Below the pieces are notes generated by a model. That model worked only from the letters and a program-made list of their open reading frames with translations, made no database searches and was not told the origin of the DNA. From assembly GCF_014207255.1 (NCBI RefSeq), contig NZ_JACHCZ010000006.1:124001-188000 (forward strand): 64,000 nt of DNA. Direction: 5' to 3'. The translations under genes were made by a program, and so were the position numbers. The DNA is from Pseudomonas sp. JAI120 (GTDB lineage Bacteria; Pseudomonadota; Gammaproteobacteria; Pseudomonadales; Pseudomonadaceae). Position 1 is the stretch's first letter; each line of letters begins with the position of its first letter. Shown here piece after piece: positions 17,739 to 27,048 of this stretch.

Positions 17739-18137
17739 ATGCCGACTCAGCAACCTGTTCAGAATTCACGAGCCCACTGCTGGGCGTATGCCTGTGGTCT
17801 TTCGGTGAAGCGTGGTTACCGTAGGTTGAAAACTTTTGAATCCCATGTGGTTGAGCGTGCCGAGACCGCAGGTGTGCCCGCAGGTAAATTACTTGTTCGC
17901 GGGAGTTTTCTGATTGCCAAACTGGCATTGATCGGAGGATTGCTGTTTGTCAGTGTTTGGCTGGTTACTTTTATTGTGATGATGCTGGCTGTTATCACTT
18001 TGCTATGGCTCAGGACTTTTATTGGTGCCGATCGTGAAGATAAAAATCCAGGGCCAGACTACCTAGGTGCTGATCTCTACATCGGCGACTTCGACGACAA
18101 TGGGCATTATATAGGCGACAGCAAGTCATCTAATTGA
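17739..18137 (+). CDS. DUF3742 family ICE protein
   Basis: A 132-residue protein: a basic N-terminal part (AYACGLSVKRGYRRLKTFE) followed by two transmembrane helices (about residues 65-95: KLALIGGLLFVSVWLVTFIV, MMLAVITLLWL) and an acidic tail (YLGADLYIGDFDDNGHYIG). DUF3742 genes lie next to the TraG-N gene in PFGI-1-type elements, normally in the opposite direction, as here. Its last 12 bp overlap the end of the convergent TraG-N gene. Role unknown; an inner-membrane accessory of conjugation is likely. Confidence 0.85.
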   Translation: MPTQQPVQNSRAHCWAYACGLSVKRGYRRLKTFESHVVERAETAGVPAGKLLVRGSFLIAKLALIGGLLFVSVWLVTFIVMMLAVITLLWLRTFIGADREDKNPGPDYLGADLYIGDFDDNGHYIGDSKSSN

Positions 18138-19667
18138 GCGCTTAGCAGCACCCAATATTTGATCCGTACCTTTGCTCGCTGAATCACTTGCAGCTTTGCT
18201 ACCGTTCGCCAACATGCCTTGAATCCCGCTGCCGACTGAATATCCTGCCCAGCCCATGACGCCTAGAAACAGCATCGGTAGTACGATGAACATCGCCCCC
18301 ATTACATACTCAATCACCTGCGCCGTGACGGTTCCATCCATGAGGCCTGATGTGGGCAGCGACAGCAGCACCTGATTTGACGCTGACACCTGGCTGTACA
18401 ACGTATCGAGCATGCTGGAGTCGACCCAGCGCGCCAGTTCCCACCAGAAGCTCAGCATATGCAGTGTGAACAGTGCGAACGTCACCGTCATGACGGTCTT
18501 TAGCTGGTAGGTACTGACCAGCAGGATCAGCGGCAAGCTGATGATGACGCCCATGATCAGGAACGCCTGTACCATCGGCAAGGCTGCGCGTAGTGCATTC
18601 ATTGCCGGGAAGTTGCTGAAGGAACCGAGGGCCAACCCGGTATTGGTGGCCAGGTTATTGAGTCCCTGATTGATCGAACCGCCACGAGCGCTGGAGCCGT
18701 AGTCCTGGTACACCTGTCCGGGCGACATGGACATCGATTGCTGGCGCGGACTGACCAGTTCGCGCAGGGTGGCATCCTCGATCTCGTTGCTCGACCGGCC
18801 AGTCAGCCAACCTTTCAGCTGAGTCAGCAGAGAGGGATCAACCTGCTGTATCAACCGCTCGCGCAAGCCAACACCGCTGTCGCTCCACCACTGCTTGCAG
18901 GTGGGGTAGCCTGCGCCATTCTCCAGCCGTGGCAAGGAAACATCGCGGCTTTCGTCATACGGCCAGCTGACTCTCGGTGTACGTGAGCGATCCGTATCGT
19001 AGTAGCCGGGCGTGTCGAGAAAATAGCTTGAACCGATCCACGCTGCGTCGTGACTTTGTGCTTTGTCCAACTGCGGACGGTTGGTGAACAGCCGAGAACG
19101 GGAATAGCTGTAGCAGTCGCGAGTGAAGTCGGCGACTTCCTGCAGCAGGACCTGACTGTCGATGCGCGAGCTGTCGATCTCCATGCGCATTTGTCGGATA
19201 TCCGGAGCGCAAGGGATGGAGGCGGTGGCCGCCGCAGTCACGCCTTTGCTCAAGGCATGCACCAGAAACCACCAGATCGGCACATTGGCAGAGCGTTCGC
19301 CAATGGTATTGAAGGTTGTCCCCCAGGCGGTTTCTGCTGGTTTGGCCACACTCACGCCGCAGCGCTGGCTCGCCACATCATCGAACGTCATTGACGAGAG
19401 GCTCAACGGAAAGACCGGCGCGCAGCCGAACAACACGACGATGTAGGCCAGCCATAACCGATTCTCGATCCGCGGCACCGAGAGCAGTCCCCTGTTGCCC
19501 TCATCCGCACCTTGCTGACGGGCAGACAACCATTCCTGCAAGATGATTGCACCAAAGGGCGCGGCGAATAGCCCGGTGTCGGAAAGAACACTCCAAAGGC
19601 CGTTGTTGATGATCCAGGCGAGCAGAGAGAGGTAAAACTCCAGGTAGCTGTTTGTGCTCATGAGCAT
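18126..19667 (-). CDS. traG: TraG N-terminal-type conjugal transfer membrane protein
   Basis: A 513-residue membrane protein of the TraG-N family found at the end of the transfer operon in PFGI-1/ICEclc-type elements. It has an N-terminal membrane segment (LSLLAWIINNGLWSVL), another near LWLAYIVVLFGCAPVFPL, a long periplasmic region with cysteines, and a C-terminal set of helices (QAFLIMGVIISLPLILLV, VTFALFTLHMLSFWWELA, VMGAMFIVLPMLFLGVMGWA). In F-type systems TraG-N takes part in mating-pair stabilisation and pilus assembly. The first ATG (MLMST) or the second, two codons later, could be used. Operon continues from 19986 with an 10-bp gap. Confidence 0.88.
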   Translation of the reverse strand: MLMSTNSYLEFYLSLLAWIINNGLWSVLSDTGLFAAPFGAIILQEWLSARQQGADEGNRGLLSVPRIENRLWLAYIVVLFGCAPVFPLSLSSMTFDDVASQRCGVSVAKPAETAWGTTFNTIGERSANVPIWWFLVHALSKGVTAAATASIPCAPDIRQMRMEIDSSRIDSQVLLQEVADFTRDCYSYSRSRLFTNRPQLDKAQSHDAAWIGSSYFLDTPGYYDTDRSRTPRVSWPYDESRDVSLPRLENGAGYPTCKQWWSDSGVGLRERLIQQVDPSLLTQLKGWLTGRSSNEIEDATLRELVSPRQQSMSMSPGQVYQDYGSSARGGSINQGLNNLATNTGLALGSFSNFPAMNALRAALPMVQAFLIMGVIISLPLILLVSTYQLKTVMTVTFALFTLHMLSFWWELARWVDSSMLDTLYSQVSASNQVLLSLPTSGLMDGTVTAQVIEYVMGAMFIVLPMLFLGVMGWAGYSVGSGIQGMLANGSKAASDSASKGTDQILGAAKRSIR

Positions 19668-19677
19668 GGTGGTGACC

Positions 19678-19986
19678 TCACAGGCGGGTGAGTTCGACGC
19701 AGGTAAAGAGCACGAGCCCTAATGTCCCTATGCGTTTCACGCGCAGTCGATCCTGTGGTCGATGTCGGTAGCGCCGAAGCAGGTCCCACCAGAGCGCAAA
19801 TAGGGCGGCGTAGAGCAGGGCGCGCCACCACTGCAGGTAAGGTCGTGCGGATTCGAATGCCTGCTGCCAGACTTCGAAACTACCCAGCGCAGCGCGGCCG
19901 ATCCAGGCGACCAGTGCGGCGGTCAGGATCATCACTGTGGCAATCCCCAGACCTGAAAGCAGAGTGAATAGCGGTGAGCGTTTCAT
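19678..19986 (-). CDS. Small ICE membrane protein, 102 residues
   Basis: Three hydrophobic stretches are visible: FTLLSGLGIATVMILTAALV, WRALLYAALFALWWDLL and IGTLGLVLFTCVEL, with a basic loop (RRYRHRPQDRLRVKRI) between the last two. It sits between the TIGR03755-type and TraG-N genes with gaps of 3 and 10 bp, so it belongs to the same transfer operon. A small membrane protein in this position is usual in the family of elements; function unknown. Confidence 0.8.
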   Translation of the reverse strand: MKRSPLFTLLSGLGIATVMILTAALVAWIGRAALGSFEVWQQAFESARPYLQWWRALLYAALFALWWDLLRRYRHRPQDRLRVKRIGTLGLVLFTCVELTRL

Positions 19987-19989
19987 GGT

Positions 19990-21372
19990 TCACTTGCGCC
20001 TGGCGTCAGCATCATTAAGTCGACCTGGCTCAGGGTCGCCTTGCTCGACGATGCGCGAAGCGTCGGCGCCACCAGCATGCCGGTCGAGCACCAAGCTGGC
20101 GGTATTGGTTGTCAGCATCTGCCTGACCTGCATCTCGGTCTGCAGCAGGCGTATTTCGCGCTCCAAAGCGTCGATGTTTTTCGTCAAGGCGGTCTGGGCA
20201 GGCTCGGCGGAGGCGATGTTGGGTTCGTGACTGCCTGCCAGTAGTGTGCGCAGTAGCAGCAGTGCCTTGTCCAGGACGCTGGACAGGGCCGTTTCACTAG
20301 CCAGACGTCGTGCCAGCAGATCCTGATCGGGATCGTCGCGCAGGGCTTCGATCACACCACGGCTCACCGGCAGCATCGGGCTGGAGGCTTTCGACAGGTT
20401 GTCAGCGGTAGGCGGCAGAGAGCCCGACAGCAACCCTCGCAAGGCTTTCATTCGCTCGCTGTAGGCCTCCTGGATCAACGGCGTCAATCCGCCACCCGCG
20501 GTCGCGCGCAGGGTTTCGCAGCTGTCACAGGTCGCGACTTCGCTCTCGCCCAGTACGCGGACGGCCCATTCGGCTTCCTCTTGGGGCGAAGCCCAGGTCT
20601 GACAAATAGTCCCACCTAAGCAGTCGCTGCTATTGATGGAGGTGCTGTCATCTACTGACCGGTTATGCAGCAGGTTATAGCCCGCGCGCACCACGTCGGA
20701 AGTCACACGAATGGGAGTTTGCCCATCACCTCCGGCCTTTGAACCGCCGACCCAGGCCACTCCATTGTTGCCGTTATGGGCCTCGGTGTTTTTCACCGCG
20801 GCCACCGCATCACCGCCGGTTTGCTCTAAGTTGCCTTGCATTTCTTGGTTCTTGGCCAGTGCACCCCAACCGGCTTGACCAACCTTGTCCGCCATCTTTT
20901 CGGCCATGGCCTGGCAGGTCAGTTTGGAGCGGTCGAAGTCGATACGACCTTGCATCACTCCGTTGCTGAGCAACTCATAGAGTCCGGGATTGGCGCGCTG
21001 GATGATCAACGCCGGCAGCGACATCACCGCTTGGGTCGCGTTCTGCACGATGCTGCCCATGATCTGCTGGAAACCTTCGGTGACGCCGTTCAGTTGGTTT
21101 TGCAGTGTGTTGGTGAGGCTCATGTTTCCGCACATCATGTTCGCTCGCCAAGACCCTCCGACACCGAGACCACTGGGTCGGTAGAGTGAACTCGGTGAGC
21201 CGACTGCCGAGCCGCCACCAATGGTGTACATCACGCGGTCATCGAGCACTTCGCCTTGAGTGCCCAGGCGGTAATCGCCTTCGGCGGCGTGGGCATGCGT
21301 CGCCACAGTAAGCAGTCCACAGAACAACAGACTCAGCGCGCCCAACCATGGTCGTGCGAGAAGCCGACTCAT
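19990..21372 (-). CDS. ICE protein of the TIGR03755 (PFL_4711) type, TraH-like
   Basis: A 460-residue secreted protein. It starts with a signal peptide (WLGALSLLFCGLLTVATHAHA, about residues 9-29) and carries a cysteine pair (ATCDSCETL) and a coiled-coil C-terminus (IDALEREIRLLQTEMQVRQM). The family is specific to PFGI-1-type conjugation regions and is placed like TraH of F-type systems, a periplasmic component for pilus assembly. The start overlaps the end of the TIGR03756 gene by 4 bp. Confidence 0.85.
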   Translation of the reverse strand: MSRLLARPWLGALSLLFCGLLTVATHAHAAEGDYRLGTQGEVLDDRVMYTIGGGSAVGSPSSLYRPSGLGVGGSWRANMMCGNMSLTNTLQNQLNGVTEGFQQIMGSIVQNATQAVMSLPALIIQRANPGLYELLSNGVMQGRIDFDRSKLTCQAMAEKMADKVGQAGWGALAKNQEMQGNLEQTGGDAVAAVKNTEAHNGNNGVAWVGGSKAGGDGQTPIRVTSDVVRAGYNLLHNRSVDDSTSINSSDCLGGTICQTWASPQEEAEWAVRVLGESEVATCDSCETLRATAGGGLTPLIQEAYSERMKALRGLLSGSLPPTADNLSKASSPMLPVSRGVIEALRDDPDQDLLARRLASETALSSVLDKALLLLRTLLAGSHEPNIASAEPAQTALTKNIDALEREIRLLQTEMQVRQMLTTNTASLVLDRHAGGADASRIVEQGDPEPGRLNDADARRK

Positions 21373-22325
21373 GAAGCACCTCCTTCGAAGTCGATACTGA
21401 ACAGAAAGATCTGCCCCTCACGTTTGCAGCAGCTATAGGGACGCCAAAGTGACCAGGCGTAGCCGCCATCCGCGCTCTGTACTGGATTGCTGGGGAAGAC
21501 GGCGCACGTGGGCTGAGTTTGGGGGGAGAGCAATTGCCATTTGTGGGTCGAAGCGTCGTTTTCCACGATCGGGCCAGGTGGCCAGTAGCCGTCGCGTTTG
21601 GCTGGTGTGAGTGGTAAGTACACATGCGGCTGCCAGTTTCGGGTAACTACATCACCGGCCCGTTGTGCCATGACTGCGGCTGCCTTGAAATCGTCGGGCT
21701 GTACCAGAAAACCCTGCCGGGGATAAATATTACCCCACATGTTTCCTAAGACTTGACTACCGACTTCGCGGACCCCAGGCACAAGTGACTCGGGGTAGAA
21801 ATTTTCCGGGATGCCATGGCGCCAGGCCAGTGAGTCCAGGGTACTCAGGTAGTAAGGTATGAATGCTGTTGCACCGCTGGCGCAGGCATAGCCGGATTGC
21901 GAAGCCAGTTGCGTTGCGATCCAGCCCCCGGGGTGGCCGATGCCATCGACGTTCTTGAAGCGGGTCAGGTTGTCGCGGTGGGTGTTAGGGGTGATCAGGT
22001 TGCCGCCACCTTCCGAACCGCTGATGGGAGAGGAGAGGGTGGCCATCTCGGTCCATGGGTTATTGCCCGTGGTGCTGTAGCTTGAGACCACCAGTTCAGG
22101 AATGAAATGACGCACCTTGGTCGAGGTTTTTACTGTGCAGCCGAACGGCGTGCAGAGCAGCCAGAAACAAATGCCGACAACCCTGTATTCCAGGCAGCTT
22201 GGAGAAAGCACGGAGGATGTGATACTGCCTGTGTTCAGCGCAATGCTTGGCGCGCACATCACCAGGACGCTCAGTGCCAAGGGTCTTAGATTTTCAGGCG
22301 ATATTGACGAGCAGATGGCAGTCAT
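21369..22325 (-). CDS. ICE protein of the TIGR03756 (PFL_4710) type, TraU-like
   Basis: A 318-residue exported protein: signal sequence LRPLALSVLVMCAPSIALNT, then CLEYRVVGICFWLLCTPFGC with the cysteine pattern of TraU, and several more cysteines (SCCKREGQ near the C-terminus). TraU-type proteins act in the periplasm in DNA transfer and depend on disulfide bonds. In related elements a TIGR03757 gene directly precedes it, and a disulfide isomerase gene is often nearby; both are absent here and the next upstream gene is an unrelated XRE regulator, so this gene is where the transfer operon is split by cargo. Confidence 0.85.
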   Translation of the reverse strand: MTAICSSISPENLRPLALSVLVMCAPSIALNTGSITSSVLSPSCLEYRVVGICFWLLCTPFGCTVKTSTKVRHFIPELVVSSYSTTGNNPWTEMATLSSPISGSEGGGNLITPNTHRDNLTRFKNVDGIGHPGGWIATQLASQSGYACASGATAFIPYYLSTLDSLAWRHGIPENFYPESLVPGVREVGSQVLGNMWGNIYPRQGFLVQPDDFKAAAVMAQRAGDVVTRNWQPHVYLPLTPAKRDGYWPPGPIVENDASTHKWQLLSPQTQPTCAVFPSNPVQSADGGYAWSLWRPYSCCKREGQIFLFSIDFEGGAS

Positions 22326-22430
22326 AATCCAGGCTCAATGTGTATGGCCTGGGCAGGTTCGGGGATGGGCTAAAGATTATCAGCGGAAATTGTGAAGGCC
22401 GAGCTATCGGCTTTGTGATGCGTAAGACTA

Positions 22431-22685
22431 TTATTTGACGTGAAGGGAGCTACGCAGTACCTCAGGTTCCACAAGTAACTGATCTGCGGTAATTTCGAAA
22501 ACGGTTGCGAGCTTAAAAAGAACTAATAACGACGGATTGCCCGTGCATCGTTCAATTTGACTGACGTAGGTGCGATCAACCTCGGCCATGAGCGCGAGCT
22601 GCTCTTGGGAAAGGTTTTTCACGCGTCGCATCAAGCGGATATTTTCCGCCAGTTGCAGACGCAGCTGTTCGTAGTCGTGAGTCAT
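22431..22685 (-). CDS. XRE-family helix-turn-helix regulator
   Basis: An 84-residue single-domain protein: LAENIRLMRRVKNLSQEQLA, LMAEVDRTYVSQIERCTGNP and SLLVLFKLATVFEITADQLL give the five-helix XRE fold with the recognition helix around RTYVSQIER. It is divergent from the small protein gene at 22842. Such short regulators frequently mark cargo insertions in these elements; target unknown. Confidence 0.88.
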   Translation of the reverse strand: MTHDYEQLRLQLAENIRLMRRVKNLSQEQLALMAEVDRTYVSQIERCTGNPSLLVLFKLATVFEITADQLLVEPEVLRSSLHVK

Positions 22686-22841
22686 GCGCGCAAATTGCGC
22701 CTTGAGGGACTCTCAATCCACGGGATATAGTCTGCATTAGGGCTGATCTATGCCATTTGAAGGCTTATGGCTGTTAGCGAGAGCTTAAAAGTTTTTGAAG
22801 CTGGACTTGCGTCTGAAAATAAATCAGAAATTTAGGTGTGT

Positions 22842-23129
22842 ATGGACGAAAACTACGTTTCAATTCCTCCGGCGGATGGTTATCCAAGTCTTCAGACACC
22901 GTGGGGTAGCGAATTTTCCTCGATGATTGAGCGTGGCGTGCAATGCGCCCAGGCTTGGCTTGATGCCCCTGGCGAAATTCCGCTGTGGTGGGAGCTGGCG
23001 CAAACCCGCAAAACCTTTCCTGTCGGTGACTGCCAGGATGCTTTTGAGGCCGGATTTCTGTTGAGGATTCAGCAGCGGTTACTACGTACGTACGTTGATC
23101 CTTTGCCTGCTGCAGTATCGCCCGATTAA
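22842..23129 (+). CDS. Hypothetical protein, 95 residues
   Basis: Starts at ATG 22842 (MDENYVSIPPADGYPSLQTP); a GTG 6 bp upstream is an alternative. The body is MIERGVQCAQAWLDAPGEIP, LWWELAQTRKTFPVG and AFEAGFLLRIQQRLLR. No domain recognised. It is divergent from the XRE gene with 156 bp between starts, so the two may form a regulator/target pair. Confidence 0.6.
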   Translation: MDENYVSIPPADGYPSLQTPWGSEFSSMIERGVQCAQAWLDAPGEIPLWWELAQTRKTFPVGDCQDAFEAGFLLRIQQRLLRTYVDPLPAAVSPD

Positions 23130-23717
23130 GAAGCCTCGGTGTCAAGTGGTCTGACACTTCGAATGGCAATAGCGTGATGCGACCCTCCTGACGACTCAAG
23201 GGAGCGACACCGTTCTGTATGTACACGCCATTCTTTCGAGATGTGACCACTAACAGCATTAGTAAATGCGTCAGGATGTATGCACCAAGCAAATCAAAAT
23301 TCTGATTGAACCTTTCTTGAAAATCGCCTGAACGTACCCCTCTAAAACCCCCTCCTCAAATCTTTCCTCGCTGGAAAACAACTGCCAGCCGACGGATGGT
23401 CATGCGCGGAATTGAGCTTTGCGCTGCCCTTAAGACCGGTAGGTCGGACTCTCGGCCAACAGATTGAAATCAAGACGATTTTGCCACTGAACACGTATTC
23501 ATCTGGTAGAAGATGTTAACTGACTGTGTAGCTGTATTTACATTTTATCCCATTTTTGCCTGTCTATCTCGTTTGTATTGGTAGTTTAGTTTAACTATGT
23601 GCGTTCTTGAGCGTAGACATCCTCAAGTCTCCGAGCGTATGGTTTTGATCGTTGGATTCGAAAGATTCCTGCTACATACCTATGCCGCATCAGGCCCCGC
23701 TTCATAAGGAGATGAAC
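23130..23717. other. Gene-free stretch at the left edge of the biosynthetic cargo
   Basis: No credible gene in about 590 bp. Base composition turns AT-rich from about 23500 (TGTATTTACATTTTATCCC), which probably contains the promoter of the downstream operon; a ribosome-binding site AAGGAG lies at 23706-23711. No direct or inverted repeat shared with the right-hand edge (41611-42162) was found by eye, so the mechanism of insertion is not visible. Confidence 0.5.
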
Positions 23718-24101
23718 ATGCGCGAAAGGTATTCATCAGGCTCCAGTTGGGAGGAGGTGTTCGGGTTTTCCCGGGCGGTTCAAGTGGATGACACCCTGTA
23801 CGTATCCAAAACGGGCGCGTTGGGGCCCGACGGAACAATCGTTGCGACCGACGTCGCCGGCCAGACCCGCGTCATCCTGGAGAAAATCACCCGGGTACTG
23901 GAGGAGGCCGGATTCGCCTTGGCGGACGTGGTGCAAAGCCGCATGTACTTGACGCAACTGACGCACTGGCGCCAGGCGGCTGAGGTCCATGGCGCGTTTT
24001 TCGGCGATATCCGCCCGGCGTTCACGCTGTTGCATGTGCTGCCTTTCGCCGAGCCGCAAATGCTGGTGGGAATCGAAGTGGTTGCCTGCCGGAATCGTTG
24101 A
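23718..24101 (+). CDS. RidA/YjgF-family enamine/imine deaminase-like protein
   Basis: A 127-residue RidA-fold protein: RYSSGSSWEEVFGFSRAVQV, VDDTLYVSKTGALGPDG, ILEKITRVLEEAGFALADVV and SRMYLTQLTHW follow the family; the family's conserved arginine falls in QSRMYLT. RidA proteins hydrolyse reactive enamines and imines released by PLP enzymes. Start 23718 is chosen because AAGGAG precedes it by 6 nt; an in-frame ATG at 23712 is too close to that site. It heads the cargo operon, which contains a transaminase and a ProC-like reductase, so handling of an imine intermediate is a sensible role. Confidence 0.85.
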   Translation: MRERYSSGSSWEEVFGFSRAVQVDDTLYVSKTGALGPDGTIVATDVAGQTRVILEKITRVLEEAGFALADVVQSRMYLTQLTHWRQAAEVHGAFFGDIRPAFTLLHVLPFAEPQMLVGIEVVACRNR

Positions 24102-24115
24102 CGGAGACCATCGAA

Positions 24116-25315
24116 ATGAGCCTGTCTGACACACGATTCGTCACCGGTTTTGTGGCTGGCGCCGCAGGGCTATCCATCGCTAACAACTACTTGCTGCAGC
24201 CCGTGCTGCCGGCCATCGCGACGTCCTTGAACATCCCGCTGTCCGCTACCGGGCTGATTGCCGGCAGTACCCAGGTCGGTTACATGCTCGGGATAATGCT
24301 GCTGGTGCCTTTGGGGGATTCGCGTAACAAGCGCAGCGTGGTCAGCATTCAGTTCCTGATACTGGGCCTGGCACTACTGCTGGCGGCGTGCGGCACGCAC
24401 CTGCTGTACATGATCAGCCTCGGCGCTGTAATCGGCGCCATGGCCACCAATGCTGTCCAGCTCAATGCCTTGGGCTTTCAGATTGACCCGAAGGGCAGTA
24501 CGGTCGGCCTGGTGGGGGCCGGTATCGCGGCCGGTATTCTGCTGGCGCGGTTCATGGGGGGAGTGCTGGCTGATCAATTTGGCTGGCGCGGGATGCTGGT
24601 GGCAGTGGGGCTATTGATGCTGCTGCTGGCATTGGCCAGCCGAGCCGTGTTGCCCTTTATCGAAACCCGGCGCAGTGCCAGTTACCGGCAACTGCTGCGA
24701 GGCCTGGCGCCTCTATTCATGCGGCACGCGGCGTTACGCAGGGCGACGTTGCTGGGAGGCTGCTGGTTTTTCATCTTCAGCCTGTTGTGGGTTGCATTGA
24801 TGTTGCACGTCAGTAGCGCGCCCTTGCAGTTGAGCCCTTCGCAGGCAGGCATGCTGGGCCTTGCAGGGCTGGCGGGGTTATTGATGGCACGGCCGGCCGG
24901 GAAATGGGCCGACAAGTGGGGAAGTCGGCAAGTGATTGGCGCCGGTTTTGGTATGACCGGGCTGGGCGTGCTCATATTGTTGGTGTTTCCTTATTCCCTG
25001 GTTGCGATTGTCGCGGGCGTGGTGCTGTTTGACCTCGGTTGTTTCAGTGCCCAAGTCGCCAACCAGACGACGGTGTTGAAGATTGATCCGCTACAGCGCA
25101 ACAGCGTGTTTGCCCTCTATATGTTTTTTTATTATGGCTGCGGCGCAGTGGGTTCAATAGTTGCGCCGGTCATTCATGCCTATTTCGGTTGGGCTGGTAT
25201 TTGCTGGACGAGTCTTCTACTGGCCGTGACGGGTGGGGCGGCCAACTACTTAATGAGTTCGCGTGCGCTGTGCGTAGGAGTTGAACTGTCGGTCGCCGAT
25301 ATCATTGACAAGTAG
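24116..25315 (+). CDS. MFS transporter
   Basis: A 399-residue major facilitator protein with about 12 hydrophobic segments. The early segment GLIAGSTQVGYMLGIMLLVP and LGDSRNKRSVVSIQFLILGL carries the D-x-x-(N/G)-(K/R)-R cytoplasmic loop motif of the superfamily. ATG 24116 follows an ACGGAGA site; an upstream in-frame TTG at 24098 is less likely. The 14-bp gap from ridA makes them one operon. In this context it is most likely the exporter of the pathway product, but an uptake role is possible. Confidence 0.88.
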   Translation: MSLSDTRFVTGFVAGAAGLSIANNYLLQPVLPAIATSLNIPLSATGLIAGSTQVGYMLGIMLLVPLGDSRNKRSVVSIQFLILGLALLLAACGTHLLYMISLGAVIGAMATNAVQLNALGFQIDPKGSTVGLVGAGIAAGILLARFMGGVLADQFGWRGMLVAVGLLMLLLALASRAVLPFIETRRSASYRQLLRGLAPLFMRHAALRRATLLGGCWFFIFSLLWVALMLHVSSAPLQLSPSQAGMLGLAGLAGLLMARPAGKWADKWGSRQVIGAGFGMTGLGVLILLVFPYSLVAIVAGVVLFDLGCFSAQVANQTTVLKIDPLQRNSVFALYMFFYYGCGAVGSIVAPVIHAYFGWAGICWTSLLLAVTGGAANYLMSSRALCVGVELSVADIIDK

Positions 25316-25470
25316 TTCACGGGTAACTCACTCAGTTTTTTGATAAACGTGTTGTTGTCCTGCCACTGACTGCCAGTCGGGTTTAAATCGTGCCTGGAGG
25401 CCGAAGGTATGCCTGTTTTTCGGCTTCTTAGTGTCTCTTTCAATTGTTTGTACTGCAGGGATACTTGATT

Positions 25471-26733
25471 ATGTTTTTCATACAATTGGCCGTTATATTA
25501 CTTGCGTGTCACCTGTTTGGCTGGCTGGCCGAACGCCTCGGGCAATGTCGCGTAGTGGGCGAGATCACGGCGGGCATCGTGCTTGGGCCGACAGTGTTCG
25601 GGCGCCTGGAATCATTCCTTGGCCAATCCGCGGGCCTGTTTGAAACCCAGCACATCGGCTGGCTGGCGCATGTTGCCGATCTGGGCCTGATCTTTCTGAT
25701 GTTTCAGGTGGGCGTACACATCAATCAACGCCACCCCGAGGCATCGCCACAGGGGCGGTTCGCCGCGCTGTCGATCGCACTGCTTGGGCTAGTCGTCCCC
25801 TTTGCCCTGGGCGTCGGCGTAGCACTGGTTGCCCATGAGCACCTGGCGCCGACCTATTCGAAGTGGGGGTTTGCGTGGTTTTGCGGTGTCGCGCTGGCGG
25901 TATCGGCGGTGCCCGTGATGACCCGGATCGTCCAGAGCCTCGCCTTGCAGGACACGCTGGTGGCACACGTCACTCTGCGCGCGGCGGTGATCACGGATGT
26001 GGTGGGCTGGGTGATATTGGGCGCGATAGTGTTTTGTTCCCGAGTCGATGGCGACCCCCTCGACGCCCGCTATTTCGCTGCGCAACTGCTGGTGGCCTTC
26101 GCTGGTTTCTACGGCGTGACACGCTGCCTAGTCATCCCCTGGATCCGGCGCTGCCAGGCTCGAGGTGAGCCTGCGGCGATCATGCCCGTGGTGATCAGCT
26201 ACGTATTGCTGTGTGCCTGGGTCACCGACTGGCTGGGGCTGCACTGTGCGATCGGGGCGTTGCTCGCCGGGTTGATGATGAAACAGGTGCCCGAGTTCAC
26301 GGATTATTGGCGCAGCCAGGTGGAGGGGTTTCTGAACTTCGTCCTGTTGCCGGTATTTTTCGCCTGTGCCGGAATCAAAACCTCGTTCGACAGCCTTGGC
26401 AGCAACGAAAACCTGTTCTGGCTGGCTGTGTTCCTGGTGTGTGCGTTCGCGGGCAAGTTCGGCGGTGCCTACCTGGGCGCACGGGTCAGCGGTCTACAAC
26501 GGACCGATTCGGCTATCGTCGGTGCCTTGATGAATACCCGAGGTCTGATGGAGCTGATCATTTTGGCCATTGGCCTGGAACTCAAACTGATCTCGATTGA
26601 TGCCTACACCGTCCTCGTGTTCATGGCATTGATCATTACCGTCACTACCACGCCTTTAGTCCGGCGCCTGTTACGCCCGGACCCACATGTTTTTCTCTCA
26701 AAGGAAATGCTGCAAACCAGAAGTTCTCATTGA
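25471..26733 (+). CDS. CPA2-family cation/proton antiporter
   Basis: A 420-residue membrane protein of the Na+/H+ exchanger (KefB/GerN-like) family: LAERLGQCRVVGEITAGIVL near the N-terminus, VALAVSAVPVMTRIVQSLAL with the family's unwound helix, TDVVGW carrying a likely transport aspartate, and GALMNTRGLMELIILAIGLE near the C-terminus. The protein lacks the long C-terminal RCK domain of Kef channels. ATG 25471 is preferred over TTG 25444. About 155 bp separate it from the MFS gene, and it is 44 bp from acpP-like downstream. CPA2 antiporters are found in several antibiotic clusters as resistance or pH-homeostasis genes. Confidence 0.88.
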   Translation: MFFIQLAVILLACHLFGWLAERLGQCRVVGEITAGIVLGPTVFGRLESFLGQSAGLFETQHIGWLAHVADLGLIFLMFQVGVHINQRHPEASPQGRFAALSIALLGLVVPFALGVGVALVAHEHLAPTYSKWGFAWFCGVALAVSAVPVMTRIVQSLALQDTLVAHVTLRAAVITDVVGWVILGAIVFCSRVDGDPLDARYFAAQLLVAFAGFYGVTRCLVIPWIRRCQARGEPAAIMPVVISYVLLCAWVTDWLGLHCAIGALLAGLMMKQVPEFTDYWRSQVEGFLNFVLLPVFFACAGIKTSFDSLGSNENLFWLAVFLVCAFAGKFGGAYLGARVSGLQRTDSAIVGALMNTRGLMELIILAIGLELKLISIDAYTVLVFMALIITVTTTPLVRRLLRPDPHVFLSKEMLQTRSSH

Positions 26734-26777
26734 TCTGTAACACCCGTTGTTTCCTTTCATTCAAAAGTGAGGTTTCC

Positions 26778-27047
26778 ATGAGCGTACATACCCAGCAGGA
26801 AGTGATCGCGATTCTCAAGGATATTGTTGCAAATCGATTGGACCTGGATATACCGCAAGCGCAAATAAAAGAGGACGCCGGGTTCTCTTCGCAAGTGGGG
26901 GTGGATTCAATTGGATTTATTGAACTGCGGTATCAGTGTGAAGAGGAATTCAAAATACAAGTGAGCGAGGAGGAGTTTGGTCCTGACAACTTCTTTAGTT
27001 GCAAGACGCTGTCCGAATTTATTGTTAATAAGCTTGAGGCCCGTTGA
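26778..27047 (+). CDS. Acyl carrier protein
   Basis: An 89-residue acidic protein with the carrier motif GVDSIGFIEL; Ser44 is the phosphopantetheine site. Helix 1 (VIAILKDIVANRLDLDI) and helix 3/4 (FSCKTLSEFIVNKLEA) complete the four-helix fold. It is not the housekeeping AcpP (which has the DSLDTVE motif). Its stop is 1 bp from the ligase start, so ligase loading of this carrier is a natural pairing. Confidence 0.92.
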   Translation: MSVHTQQEVIAILKDIVANRLDLDIPQAQIKEDAGFSSQVGVDSIGFIELRYQCEEEFKIQVSEEEFGPDNFFSCKTLSEFIVNKLEAR

Positions 27048-27048
27048 A

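Noticed and set aside
22774-23292. Minus-strand frame of 172 residues opposite the small protein at 22842
   Set aside because: It is antisense to a better supported gene and has low-complexity, non-protein-like sequence.
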